A stretch of DNA of 64,000 nucleotides, from contig NZ_JACJGM010000006.1 of the NCBI RefSeq assembly GCF_015024225.1, forward strand, positions 62,001-126,000, read 5' to 3'. Each line of letters opens with the position of its first letter. Position 1 is the stretch's first letter. The notes under the pieces are model-generated. The model was not told where the DNA came from. It was given only the letters and a program-made list of their open reading frames with translations, and did not search any database. The stretch is from Nocardioides lijunqiniae. GTDB lineage: Bacteria > Actinomycetota > Actinomycetes > Propionibacteriales > Nocardioidaceae. Below, in pieces: positions 48,607 through 57,599 of the stretch. Made by a program: the position numbers and the translations under genes.

Positions 48607-51600
48607 GCAGCTGCTCGAGCGCGTCGCGTCCCGGCAGGTCGGGCGGCTCGACCAACCGGTCGCTGCGGACGTAGTAGAAGCCCGCCCGGACCCGCTCGGG
48701 CGCCACGCCGTGCAGCTCGGCCCAGGCCAGGCGGTAGACGGCGAGCTGGAGCGGGTCGGCGTCGTGGGAGCGGCCGGTCTTCCAGTCGACGACGAGGTAG
48801 CCGCCGTCCGGCTCGTCGTAGACGGCGTCGATGCGGCCCCGCACGACCTGGCCGTCCAGGACCAGCGCGAACGCCGGCTCCACGACGTGGGGCACCCGGT
48901 CGGCGAAGCTGCCCTTCTCGAAGAGCTCCACGAGCTCCTGCAGCTCGGCGTCGTCGGCGACGTCGGCGTCGCCGCGCCCCGAGAGCTCGTCGGGGTCGAG
49001 CAGCGACTGCTGGCCGAACCGCGCCTCGACCCAGGCGTGGAAGCGGGTGCCGAAGCGGGCCGCCGGCGACGGCTGGCGCGGCATCGGCCGCGCGAGCTCG
49101 CGGGCGAACGTGTCGGCGTCGTCGCGCAGCCGCGCGAGCGCGGTGGCCGACAGGCTCGAGGGCATCGGGACGGCCACGTCGGCCGCGCGGTCCTGGCGCG
49201 CCTCGACGAGCAGCCGGTCGATCTCGGCGTCCCAGTCGGCCACCTGCGCGGCCTGGACCATGTCGAGGCCCTCGTCGTCGGCGTCGGGGTAGGCCGCCCG
49301 CACCCGCTCCGCGGCGTCGAGCCGTAGCCGCGCCTCCACCCCCCGCTCGGTGGGCGGCCAGGGGCGGGCCGGGTCGACGGCGTCGTAGGGGTTGGGGTCG
49401 CCCTTGACCGGCTTGTCGCGCCAGCCCTCGACCGGCTCGCCCCACTGCTCGAGCTGCTCGCGCACCACCCGCTGGTAGTCGGAGGGCCCGAACGGCGTCG
49501 CCCGGGTGCCCCAGCAGTAGGACGTGACCGAGAGCAGGTGGGCCGCGCGGGTGAAGGCGACGTAGCCGAGGCGCAGCTCCTCCTCGGCGTCGTGCTCGCG
49601 GGTCGCCGCGCGGTAGGCGTCGAGCGCGGCCTTGTCGGAGCCCGCCAGCTGCGGCAGGTCGGCGGCGTCGCCGCGCAGGGGCGCCGGGAGCACCGACGGC
49701 GAGGACGTCCACAGGGTGCGCGAGCGGTTGGACGGGAAGCGCGTCTCGCAGACCCCGACCAGGAACACCGAGTCCCACTCGAGGCCCTTGGCGCGGTGGA
49801 CCGTCAGCAGCTTGACCGAGTCGGCCTCGCTGGGCGTGGCGATGTCCAGGCCGTTGCCCTGGTCGTCCTCGGCGGTGAGGTAGGCGAGGAGCGCGGGCAG
49901 GGTGACGTCGCCGTCGACGGCCTGGAAGTCGGCGACCGCCTTGACGAAGAGGTCGAGGTTGTCGCGGCGGGCGGAGGCGGCGGGGCTCACCGCGGAGGCC
50001 AGCTCGACGTCGACGCCGGTGGTCTCCATGATGCGGCGGACGACGTCGAGCAGCGGCTCGCCGACGTGGGTTCGCAGCTGGCGCAGCTCGCCGGCGAGGA
50101 GGCCGAAGCGCTCCCGCGCCTCCGGGGAGTACGGCGCGTCGCCCGGGTCGGCCAGCGCGTCGTCGAGCGCCGGGATCTCGGCGGGGTCGATGCCGTCGGC
50201 GATCTCGACCAGCTGCTCGCCGATGGACGGGGACTCCGCACGGCTCAGGTGGCGCCCCGCCAGCTCCTGGGCGCGCCGGCTCAGCAGGCGCAGGTCGCGG
50301 GGGCCGATCGCCCACCGCGGGCCGGTGAGCAGCGTGAGCATGGCGGCGTTGGAGGTGACGTCGTGCAGCAGGTGCAGGGTGGCGACCACCTCGGCCACCT
50401 CGGGCAGGCGCAGCAGACCGGACAGGCCCACGATCTCGACCGGCACGGAGGCGCGGGTCAGCGCATCGAAGACGTCCTCGGCGTGCGCGTTGTCGCGGGT
50501 GAGCACCCCGATGTCGGACCAGGCGCCCGTGTGGGCCAGCTGCACCGCCGCCACCAGGTGGTCGAGCTCGTCGGCGTGGGTCTCGAAGACGGCGGTCGTC
50601 ACCGTGCCGCGCTCGGCGTCGGGCTTGGCGAGCAGCGGCTGCACCTGGTCGTAGGCGTCGTAGAGGGGCGCCGCGAGCCGGTTGGCGACCTCGAGGATGC
50701 GCTCGTCGGAGCGGCGGCTCACCGTCAGGTGGTACGTCGGGCAGGTCCCGGTGGCCGCCGGGAAGGTCTGGTCGAAGCCGAGGATGTTGGACACCGAGGC
50801 CCCCCGCCAGCCGTAGATCGCCTGGTTGGGGTCGCCCACCGCCATGACGGCGTGACCCAGCCCGGAGGAGGTGTCGGGTCCGGAGAAGAGCCGCGAGAGC
50901 ATGGTGGCCTGGGCAACCGAGGTGTCCTGGTACTCGTCGAGCAGCACGACCTTGAACTTCGCGCGCTCGGCGGCCCCGACCTCCGGCTGGTCCTCGGCCA
51001 GCCGGGCTCCGAGCTCGATCTGGTCGGAGAAGTCCATCAGCCCGAGGTCGCGCTTGAGGCGGCGGTAGCCGGCGACGAGCTGCAGCAGCTCCGCGCGCCG
51101 GTCGATCGCCGAGATGGCCTTCTCGCAGGCCTCGCGGTGGCCCTTGCGGTCCCTTCCCGTCCGCTCCTCCACGATCGCCCGCTCGAAGCCGCGGCGCGCC
51201 TCAGCGTCGACCGCCGTCACGTCCGCGGCGCTGCGCAGGTGCTCGCTCATCGCGCCGTCGAGGGCGAGGAGGTTCTGGATGGCGGTGGCCGGGTGGTCGG
51301 TGAGGTGGTGGACCTCGCCGGTGAACCGGTCGACCACCCGGGCGCCGAGCTGGTAGCGGGCGGCGTCGGTCACCACCCGGGTGTCGGGCTCGTGGCCGAT
51401 GCGCAGGCCGTGCTCGGTGAGCAGGTTGGCGGCGTAGGCGTTGTAGGTGAGGACCGTGGGCTCGATCGGCTCCTCGTCGCCCTCGCGGACCGTCGCGTCC
51501 AGGGCGCCCGCCGCCACCAGCGCCTCGCGGACCTTGCGCCGCAGCTCGCTGGCGGCCTTCGTCGTGAACGTGAGCCCGAGGACCTCCTCGGGGCGGACCT

Positions 51601-51799
51601 GCCCGGTGACGACGAGGTAGACGACGCGCGCGGCCATCAACGTGGTCTTGCCGGAGCCGGCGCCGGCGATCACGACCGCCGGGCTCAGCGGCGCGGAGAT
51701 GGCCTCCCACTGCTGGTCGCTGGGGGCGTAGGGGGTGCCCATGACGCGCTGGAGGTCCTGCGGCGTCTCGATGCGGACGGCCTGGGGGGTGGTGGTCAC
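48596..51799 (-). CDS. adnB: AdnB-type helicase-nuclease subunit
   Basis: About 1067 residues. An N-terminal UvrD-like motor (Walker A VIAGAGSGKTTL, about residues 40-51; DEYQD near 275; QAIYGWRG near 315) is fused to a C-terminal RecB-type PD-(D/E)XK nuclease (GRIDAVYD and VVDWKTG, about 1005-1025). The GTG start overlaps the stop of the upstream paralogue (GTGA). The pair matches mycobacterial AdnA-AdnB in order and domain layout; AdnAB resects double-strand ends. AdnB is the dominant motor in the mycobacterial complex. Confidence 0.8.
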   Translation of the reverse strand: MTTTPQAVRIETPQDLQRVMGTPYAPSDQQWEAISAPLSPAVVIAGAGSGKTTLMAARVVYLVVTGQVRPEEVLGLTFTTKAASELRRKVREALVAAGALDATVREGDEEPIEPTVLTYNAYAANLLTEHGLRIGHEPDTRVVTDAARYQLGARVVDRFTGEVHHLTDHPATAIQNLLALDGAMSEHLRSAADVTAVDAEARRGFERAIVEERTGRDRKGHREACEKAISAIDRRAELLQLVAGYRRLKRDLGLMDFSDQIELGARLAEDQPEVGAAERAKFKVVLLDEYQDTSVAQATMLSRLFSGPDTSSGLGHAVMAVGDPNQAIYGWRGASVSNILGFDQTFPAATGTCPTYHLTVSRRSDERILEVANRLAAPLYDAYDQVQPLLAKPDAERGTVTTAVFETHADELDHLVAAVQLAHTGAWSDIGVLTRDNAHAEDVFDALTRASVPVEIVGLSGLLRLPEVAEVVATLHLLHDVTSNAAMLTLLTGPRWAIGPRDLRLLSRRAQELAGRHLSRAESPSIGEQLVEIADGIDPAEIPALDDALADPGDAPYSPEARERFGLLAGELRQLRTHVGEPLLDVVRRIMETTGVDVELASAVSPAASARRDNLDLFVKAVADFQAVDGDVTLPALLAYLTAEDDQGNGLDIATPSEADSVKLLTVHRAKGLEWDSVFLVGVCETRFPSNRSRTLWTSSPSVLPAPLRGDAADLPQLAGSDKAALDAYRAATREHDAEEELRLGYVAFTRAAHLLSVTSYCWGTRATPFGPSDYQRVVREQLEQWGEPVEGWRDKPVKGDPNPYDAVDPARPWPPTERGVEARLRLDAAERVRAAYPDADDEGLDMVQAAQVADWDAEIDRLLVEARQDRAADVAVPMPSSLSATALARLRDDADTFARELARPMPRQPSPAARFGTRFHAWVEARFGQQSLLDPDELSGRGDADVADDAELQELVELFEKGSFADRVPHVVEPAFALVLDGQVVRGRIDAVYDEPDGGYLVVDWKTGRSHDADPLQLAVYRLAWAELHGVAPERVRAGFYYVRSDRLVEPPDLPGRDALEQLLRR

Positions 51800-54700
51800 T
51801 GGTCGGTCACCGACCCGGCGCTCTTGATGGGGCAGATCGGGACGAACGAGCAGTCGCGGCACTGGGCGCCGGCGACGGCGGGGAAGCGCTCGGTGCGCAG
51901 GAGGTCGGCAGCGCGGACGAGGTCGGCGCGCAGGGCACCGCGGTAGGGGCCGTCGTCGGCCTGGGGGTCCTGGGTCTGCACGGCCGCAGCCGTGGAGTCG
52001 TCGAGGATGCCGAGCTGCACCAGCTCCGCCCCCCCGGCCCGGACCTCCGTGCCCTCGGGCAGCAGGCCGTCGACGGCCCCGCGGTCCACGGCGTACTGGT
52101 AGAGGCCGAGCTGGCGGTGCTGCTCGACCGACTTGTCGCTGGGCTTGCTGCGCCCGGTCTTGAGGTCGACCACCACCACGGAGCCGTCGGAGTCGAGCTC
52201 GACCCGGTCGGCGTAGCCGGTGAGCTGGACCTCGACGGGCTCCTCGTCCTCGGCGCCGAGGGTGACCACCGCACTGAACTGCTGCTCGGTCGCCAGCAGC
52301 GTGCGGGTGTTGGCGTGGTGCCACTGCAGGAAGCGCGCCAGCGCCGCCCGCACCCGCTCGTGCTCGCGGGCCTTCGACCACGGCGTGCGGAACTCCAGGC
52401 GCTCCCACACGTCGTCGACGTGGGTCATCAGCAGGTCAGCGTCGTCGGGGCCGGCGTCGATCTCCCCCGAGGCGACCCGCTCGGCCAAGGCGTGCAGGAG
52501 CTGGCCGAGGTTGGCCGACTGGTGGGCCCGGGCCACGCCGCCGGCCTCGCGTTCCAGGAACCACTGCGTGGGGCAGACCATGAGCGAGTCGAGCACGCTG
52601 GCCGAGACCGGCACCGGCAGGTCGGGGTCGCGGACCGGCTGGGGCGAGCGCGACGCGGCGCGGGTGCCCCACCAGGACGCGGGGTCGGCCTGCGGCGCCA
52701 GCTGCCGGGCACCGGCGGTCTCGCCTGCCAACCGTGCCAGGCGACGGGCGGCGGCGTCGCGCAGCGGCTCGGGCGTCTCGGGGTCGGCGAGGGTGCGGCG
52801 CAGCTCGCCGACGAGCCCGCCCATCGAGAGCGGACGCGCCGGCCGGCCGACGACGTGGGCGACGTCGCCGACCCCCAGCTCCTCGAGGAAGCGCGACGGC
52901 TGCTCGCCGTCGTCCTCGGGCGAGCGAACCGCCGTGACGACCAGGCGCTCCCGGGCGCGGGTGCAGGCGACGTAGAACAGCCGCCGCTCCTCGAGCAGCA
53001 GCTCGCGGGCGGTGACCGGGGGCACCAGCCCGTCGGTGCCGATGCGGTCGGCCTGGAGCAGGGTCGTGCGTCGCCGCAGGTCGGGCCAGGCGTCCTGCTG
53101 GACGTGGGCGACCACGACCAGGCGCCACTCGAGGCCCTTGGCGCGGTGGGCGGTGAGCAGCCGGACGGCGGCGCCCCGGGCGCCCCGCTCGGCGAGCGTG
53201 TCGGCGGGGATCTGCTGGGCCGTCAGCGTGGCGAGGAGGTCGGCGACGCCCAGGTGGACCCGCTGCTCCTCGGCGCGCGCCACGACCTCGAAGAGCGCGC
53301 AGATCGAGTCGAGGTCGCGGTGGGCACGCCGGGCGGCGCCCCCGCCGACCTCGACCGAGCGGCGCAACCGCTGGGGCCAGGAGGTGCCGGCCCACAGGTG
53401 CCACAGGACCTCCTCGGCGGACGCGCCCTCGTCGAGCGCGACGCGCGCACCGGCCAGCAGGTCGACGAGCGCGCGGGCGCGCGTGATCTCGGGGCCCGAG
53501 AGGCCCTCGAGGCACGACGGGTCGACGACCGCCAGCCGCACGAGCTCGCGCGAGGGAGGCGGCGACGTGCCGTCCGCGTGGGCGCGCTCCTTGGCGCGCA
53601 CCCGCAGCGCCCGCGCCAGGCGGCGTACGTCGCCGGAGTCGAGGCCGCCGAGCGGGCTCAGGAGCAGCGCCTCGGCGCGCGACGGGTGGAGGAAGTCGAC
53701 GTGGTCGGGGTCCTCGTTGTCGAGGTTGACCACGGCCTTCATGGCCTCGATCAGCGGCAGGACCGCCGGGTCGCGCACGAGCGGGACCTCGTCGCTCGCG
53801 ACCTCGACCGGGACGCCGGCGGCGCCGAGCGCGCGGCGCAGCGGTGGGATCGAGGTCCGCCCCGAGCGCACCAGGACGGCCATGTCGTCCCAGGCGATGC
53901 CGTCCTCGAGGTGGGCGCGGCGCAGCAGGTCGGCGAGGTGCTCGGCCTCGGCGCGATCGGTGTCGAAGGTGCGGACCACGACCTTGCCGTTGCCGAGGCC
54001 GGGGGGGTCGGCGAGCGGCTCGAGGAACGCCAGCTTCGCGGAGTCGGGGATCGAGCCGGGCAGCGCCAGCCGCGACGCGACCCGTTGGGAGGCGAGCAGC
54101 AGGTGCGGTCCGAAGCGGCGCGTGGTGCGCAGCGCGACGACCTCCGCGGGTCGGCCGTCGGTGCGGGGGAAGTCGGCCGGGAAGTCGAGGATGCCGCGCA
54201 CCTCGGCGCCCCGGAAGCCGTAGATGGACTGGTGGGGGTCGCCCACCACCGTGAGGTCGCGGCCGTCGCCGGCGAGCTGGCGCAGCAGCGCGACCTGCCC
54301 GGGATCGGTGTCCTGGTACTCGTCGACGAAGACGTGCCGGTAGGCGGCGCGCAGCTCGTCGCGGTGCTCGGCCGCCTCGATCGTGGCCCGCCGGATCAGG
54401 TCGGCGTAGTCGGTGGCCCCGACGTAGTCGAGGTTGGTGAGGTACTGCTCGAGGAACAGCCCGGCGGCCATCAGCTCCGGCAGGTCGTGCTCCTCCCCCA
54501 GCGCCCGCAGCTCCGCACCGTCCTTGCCCTTCTCGCGGGCCCGGGACAGCACGGCGTTGACCTCGCGCGCGAAGCCGCGGGTGCCCAGCGCCCGCTGCAA
54601 CGACTCCGGCCAGTCGACGGACTCGGGGTGGTCGCTGAGCAGCTCGCGGAGCACGACGTCCTGCTCCGGCGCCGAGAGCAGGCGCAGCGGGGCGGCGTAG

Positions 54701-55044
54701 ATCTCGGCCGGGGCGTAGCGGCGCACGAGACCGTAGGCGAAGGAGTGGAACGTCGCGCACAGGCTCGTCGCCATCGTGCGCCCGAGGCGGGCGGTGACCC
54801 GGTCGCGCAGCTGCTCGGCCGCCTTGCGGGAGAAGGTCAGCGCCAGCACCTCGTCGGGGCGGGCGCCGTCCTCGACGCGGCGCACGATCGCCTCGACCAG
54901 GGTCGTGGTCTTGCCCGTGCCCGGTCCGGCGAGGACCAGCAGCGGTCCGCCGGGATGGTCGACGACGCGCTGCTGCTGCTCGTCGAGCTGCGGCACGTCG
55001 ACACGGACCTCCGGCCGGACGAGGTGGTAGGTCGGCGCGCTCAC
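51796..55044 (-). CDS. adnA: AdnA-type helicase-nuclease subunit
   Basis: About 1082 residues. The N-terminal motor has LAGPGTGKTTTLVEAIV (about residues 37-53), VDEYQDTDP and QSIYGFRG; the C-terminal nuclease has YADRVELD and VVDLKTGR (about 964-990). Four cysteines, one in MVCPTQWF before the nuclease and three in CRDCSFVPIC near the end, fit a [4Fe-4S]-stapled RecB nuclease; the partner gene lacks them. TTAGGT lies six bases before GTG 55044, as for leaderless genes. It heads the adnAB unit and is divergent from the ELW-repeat gene. Confidence 0.8.
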   Translation of the reverse strand: MSAPTYHLVRPEVRVDVPQLDEQQQRVVDHPGGPLLVLAGPGTGKTTTLVEAIVRRVEDGARPDEVLALTFSRKAAEQLRDRVTARLGRTMATSLCATFHSFAYGLVRRYAPAEIYAAPLRLLSAPEQDVVLRELLSDHPESVDWPESLQRALGTRGFAREVNAVLSRAREKGKDGAELRALGEEHDLPELMAAGLFLEQYLTNLDYVGATDYADLIRRATIEAAEHRDELRAAYRHVFVDEYQDTDPGQVALLRQLAGDGRDLTVVGDPHQSIYGFRGAEVRGILDFPADFPRTDGRPAEVVALRTTRRFGPHLLLASQRVASRLALPGSIPDSAKLAFLEPLADPPGLGNGKVVVRTFDTDRAEAEHLADLLRRAHLEDGIAWDDMAVLVRSGRTSIPPLRRALGAAGVPVEVASDEVPLVRDPAVLPLIEAMKAVVNLDNEDPDHVDFLHPSRAEALLLSPLGGLDSGDVRRLARALRVRAKERAHADGTSPPPSRELVRLAVVDPSCLEGLSGPEITRARALVDLLAGARVALDEGASAEEVLWHLWAGTSWPQRLRRSVEVGGGAARRAHRDLDSICALFEVVARAEEQRVHLGVADLLATLTAQQIPADTLAERGARGAAVRLLTAHRAKGLEWRLVVVAHVQQDAWPDLRRRTTLLQADRIGTDGLVPPVTARELLLEERRLFYVACTRARERLVVTAVRSPEDDGEQPSRFLEELGVGDVAHVVGRPARPLSMGGLVGELRRTLADPETPEPLRDAAARRLARLAGETAGARQLAPQADPASWWGTRAASRSPQPVRDPDLPVPVSASVLDSLMVCPTQWFLEREAGGVARAHQSANLGQLLHALAERVASGEIDAGPDDADLLMTHVDDVWERLEFRTPWSKAREHERVRAALARFLQWHHANTRTLLATEQQFSAVVTLGAEDEEPVEVQLTGYADRVELDSDGSVVVVDLKTGRSKPSDKSVEQHRQLGLYQYAVDRGAVDGLLPEGTEVRAGGAELVQLGILDDSTAAAVQTQDPQADDGPYRGALRADLVRAADLLRTERFPAVAGAQCRDCSFVPICPIKSAGSVTDQ

Positions 55045-55150
55045 GGCTCCACCTAACCACCGGGCACCGACAGGTCCGCGACGGCCCACAGCGGCGCCCG
55101 GGACCACTGGTCTGGACCACTGCCGGCAACCCCCTTGCCACCTCGCGTTC

Positions 55151-55167
55151 CGTTACGTTACGTTACG
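55151..55167. repeat. GTTAC tandem repeats upstream of the ELW-repeat gene
   Basis: Three head-to-tail GTTAC units with flanking CG give a 5-bp period. A GTAACG/CGTTAC palindrome also occurs upstream of the M14 gene. Confidence 0.6.
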
Positions 55168-55219
55168 GCACGTAATCAGCTGCGGCTCGACGACGAGCCC
55201 CCGACCATCGGAAGACATC

Positions 55220-56902
55220 ATGCGAACCTCTCCCCTCCGCACCACCACCTCGGGCGCCGCCGTCGTCGCCCTCGGTCTCTCCGCCCTCGCGGTCGGCGTC
55301 GGCGCCACCGCACCGGCCTCGGCCCACGGCGGCTCGACGGCCGCCCTCATCAAGTCGTTCACCTCGATGGACGCCGAGTTCGGCATCGCCGTCCTCGGCA
55401 AGCGGGTGGTCTTCGCGGCCACTGCCGAGACGGGCGGCGACGAGCCGTGGATCACCGACGGCACCGCGGCCGGCACCAAGATGATCAAGGACATCGTCCC
55501 TGGCGCCGGGAGCAGCAACCCCCGCGACTTCACCACGGTCGGCTCCAAGGTCTACTTCAAGGCCGAGACCGCCGCGACCGGCGAGGAGCTCTGGGTGACC
55601 GACGGCACCGCCGGCGGCACCCACCTGGTCGAGAACATCGGGCCCAACGCCTTCTCGTCCGAGCCCAGCTCGCTCACGGCGGTCGGCAACCGGCTGGTCT
55701 TCGTCGCCGACGACAACGTGCACGGTCGCGAGCTGTGGAGCAGCGGGGGCACCGCCGCCACGACGCAGATCCTCGACAACCTCCGTCTCGGCAACCAGTC
55801 CTCGTCCCCCCACGACATCACCCTCACCTCGTCCGGTGTCGCGTTCTTCGCGGCGTTCGGCGACAACGTCGCCGCCGAGCTCTACCGCACGGACGGCACC
55901 CCGGCGGGCACCACGCTGGTCAAGGACATCGACCCCGGCGGGGTCGGCAGCAACCCGCAGGGGATCACGCCCCTCGCGGCTGGCTCCGTGGTCTTCAGCG
56001 CCGAGAACGGCCTCAGCGGTCGCGAGCTGTGGCGCAGCAACGGCACCGCGGCCGGCACGGTCCTGGTCAAGGACGTCACCCCGGGCGCCAGCGACAGCTC
56101 GCTGGCGAAGTTCTCCAAGGTCGGCGCCAAGGTGTTCTACTCCTCGAGCTCACCGGGCCAGGACCCCGAGCTCTTCGCGACCGACGGCACCACCGCCGGC
56201 ACGGGTCTCGTGAAGGACATCGTCCCCGGCAACCAGGGGAGCATCATCGAGTCGATCACCGACATCGCCGGAACGGCGTACTTCACGGCCCAGACAGCGG
56301 CCCAGGGCCGCGAGCTCTGGACCTCCAACGGCACGGCGGCCGGCACGCGACTGGTCCGCGACATCAGCCCCGGACCGTCGAGCGGCATCCTCGGACCGCT
56401 CGTGGCAAACGGCCGGTTCCTCGCCTTCGGCGCGACCACGCCGGCGACGGGGCGCGAGCCCTGGGTGAGCAACGGGCTCTCGACCGGGACGGCACTCGTG
56501 AGGGACACGCTGCCCGGCAACACCGAGATCCAGGCCGTGACCTCCTTCGGCTCCAAGGTGCTCTACCAGGGCACCGTCGAGGGCAAGCCCACGCTGTTCG
56601 GCGTGGACGTGCAGCGCTACTTCGACGTCAGGTCGGCCAAGCCCCGCACCAAGGTCGTCAAGGGCGGCAAGGCCCGCGTCGGCAAGCGGCTCAAGGTCGT
56701 CACCGGCACCTGGGAGAAGGGCGCCAAGCTGACCGTCCGCTGGCTGCGCGCCGGCAAGCCGATCCCCGGCGCCACCAAGCGCACCTACAAGCTGACCCGC
56801 AAGGACCGGGGCAAGCGCGTCAGCGTGCGGGTCACCGGCACCATGGCCGGGCACAACGCGGTGACGGCGACGTCGGTGCCGCGCAAGGTCAAGCGGTCCT
56901 GA
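55220..56902 (+). CDS. Secreted ELW(x)TDGTxxGT repeat protein
   Basis: About 560 residues. A Sec signal peptide (VVALGLSALAVGVGATAPASA, cleaved near residue 36) precedes eight repeats of about 47 residues, each built around ELW-x-TDGT-x2-GT-x-LVKDI. Such repeats probably form a beta-propeller. The C-terminal 90 residues are an Ig-like domain (VKGGKARVGKRLKVVTGTWEKG) of the type common in Nocardioides extracellular proteins. It has no catalytic motif; adhesion or surface binding is plausible. Three GTTAC repeats lie upstream. Confidence 0.78.
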   Translation: MRTSPLRTTTSGAAVVALGLSALAVGVGATAPASAHGGSTAALIKSFTSMDAEFGIAVLGKRVVFAATAETGGDEPWITDGTAAGTKMIKDIVPGAGSSNPRDFTTVGSKVYFKAETAATGEELWVTDGTAGGTHLVENIGPNAFSSEPSSLTAVGNRLVFVADDNVHGRELWSSGGTAATTQILDNLRLGNQSSSPHDITLTSSGVAFFAAFGDNVAAELYRTDGTPAGTTLVKDIDPGGVGSNPQGITPLAAGSVVFSAENGLSGRELWRSNGTAAGTVLVKDVTPGASDSSLAKFSKVGAKVFYSSSSPGQDPELFATDGTTAGTGLVKDIVPGNQGSIIESITDIAGTAYFTAQTAAQGRELWTSNGTAAGTRLVRDISPGPSSGILGPLVANGRFLAFGATTPATGREPWVSNGLSTGTALVRDTLPGNTEIQAVTSFGSKVLYQGTVEGKPTLFGVDVQRYFDVRSAKPRTKVVKGGKARVGKRLKVVTGTWEKGAKLTVRWLRAGKPIPGATKRTYKLTRKDRGKRVSVRVTGTMAGHNAVTATSVPRKVKRS

Positions 56903-56934
56903 CCCACGAGGTCTGAGATCATCCACCACATGCA

Positions 56935-56973
56935 CCTGTTGCGGTCGGCGCCCCCGGGCCCGGCCGCAACAGG
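56935..56973. terminator. Hairpin between ELW-repeat gene and TetR gene
   Basis: A perfect 10-bp stem CCTGTTGCGG / CCGCAACAGG with a 19-base GC-rich loop. It may terminate the secreted gene or be the TetR operator; it is 30 bases before the TetR start. Confidence 0.55.
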
Positions 56974-57002
56974 CGCGTCCGGACCCGGACGAAGGAGTGC
57001 CC

Positions 57003-57581
57003 ATGGCCCGACCCCGTGACCCCCAGATCGAGGAGCGCATCCTCGGCGCCGCCCAGACCCTCATCGCCGAGACCGGCTACGACGGCCTCACGATGGAGGC
57101 GATCGCCGAGCGCGCCGGCGTCGGCAAGCCCACGGTCTACCGCCGCTACGCCAACCGCGACGAGGTGGTCTTCGCGCTCAACGTCGCCGGCTCGGCCCCG
57201 GTGGAGCAGGTCGATACCGGCAGCCTGCGCGGCGACATCCGAGCCGTCGTGCGCGCCGTCGTGCCCACCATTGACTCCCCCGCGGCCCGCGCGACGCTGG
57301 GCCAGCAGATCGGCAAGGCCATCGCCGAGGACCGCGCCAACCAGGCGTTCCTCGAGACCACGGGCGGCTCCAGCGACGTCTACATGGTGCCGATCTGGGA
57401 GCGCGGCCTGGCACGCGGCGAGATCGACCCCGCGCTCGACTACGTCACCGCGCGCACGGCGCTCGGCACCGCCGTGATCTTCTCCCTCGCGCTCTACCGG
57501 CTGGACCCCGGCTGCGTCGACCAGATCGCCGACATGTGGGTCGCCGGCGTTCGTCCGGGCGCCACCGACCCGCGGAGCTGA
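57003..57581 (+). CDS. TetR/AcrR family transcriptional regulator
   Basis: A 192-residue repressor. N-terminal HTH: TMEAIAERAGVGKPTVYRRYANRDEVV (about residues 31-57). The C-terminal domain (about 80-185) is TetR_C_16-like. GAAGGAG stands five bases before ATG 57003. Its target is unknown; the neighbours are the ELW-repeat gene and the convergent cyclic-amide hydrolase gene. The hairpin just upstream could be its operator. Confidence 0.88.
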   Translation: MARPRDPQIEERILGAAQTLIAETGYDGLTMEAIAERAGVGKPTVYRRYANRDEVVFALNVAGSAPVEQVDTGSLRGDIRAVVRAVVPTIDSPAARATLGQQIGKAIAEDRANQAFLETTGGSSDVYMVPIWERGLARGEIDPALDYVTARTALGTAVIFSLALYRLDPGCVDQIADMWVAGVRPGATDPRS

Positions 57582-57599
57582 CCCGCGGGGCCGACCCGC

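Noticed and set aside
52117..55056. A 979-codon plus-strand frame opposite the AdnA-type gene
   Set aside because: No recognisable domain; opposite-strand motor and nuclease motifs are unambiguous.
55151..55167. CRISPR array
   Set aside because: Only three 5-bp units with no spacers; no cas genes anywhere in the window.
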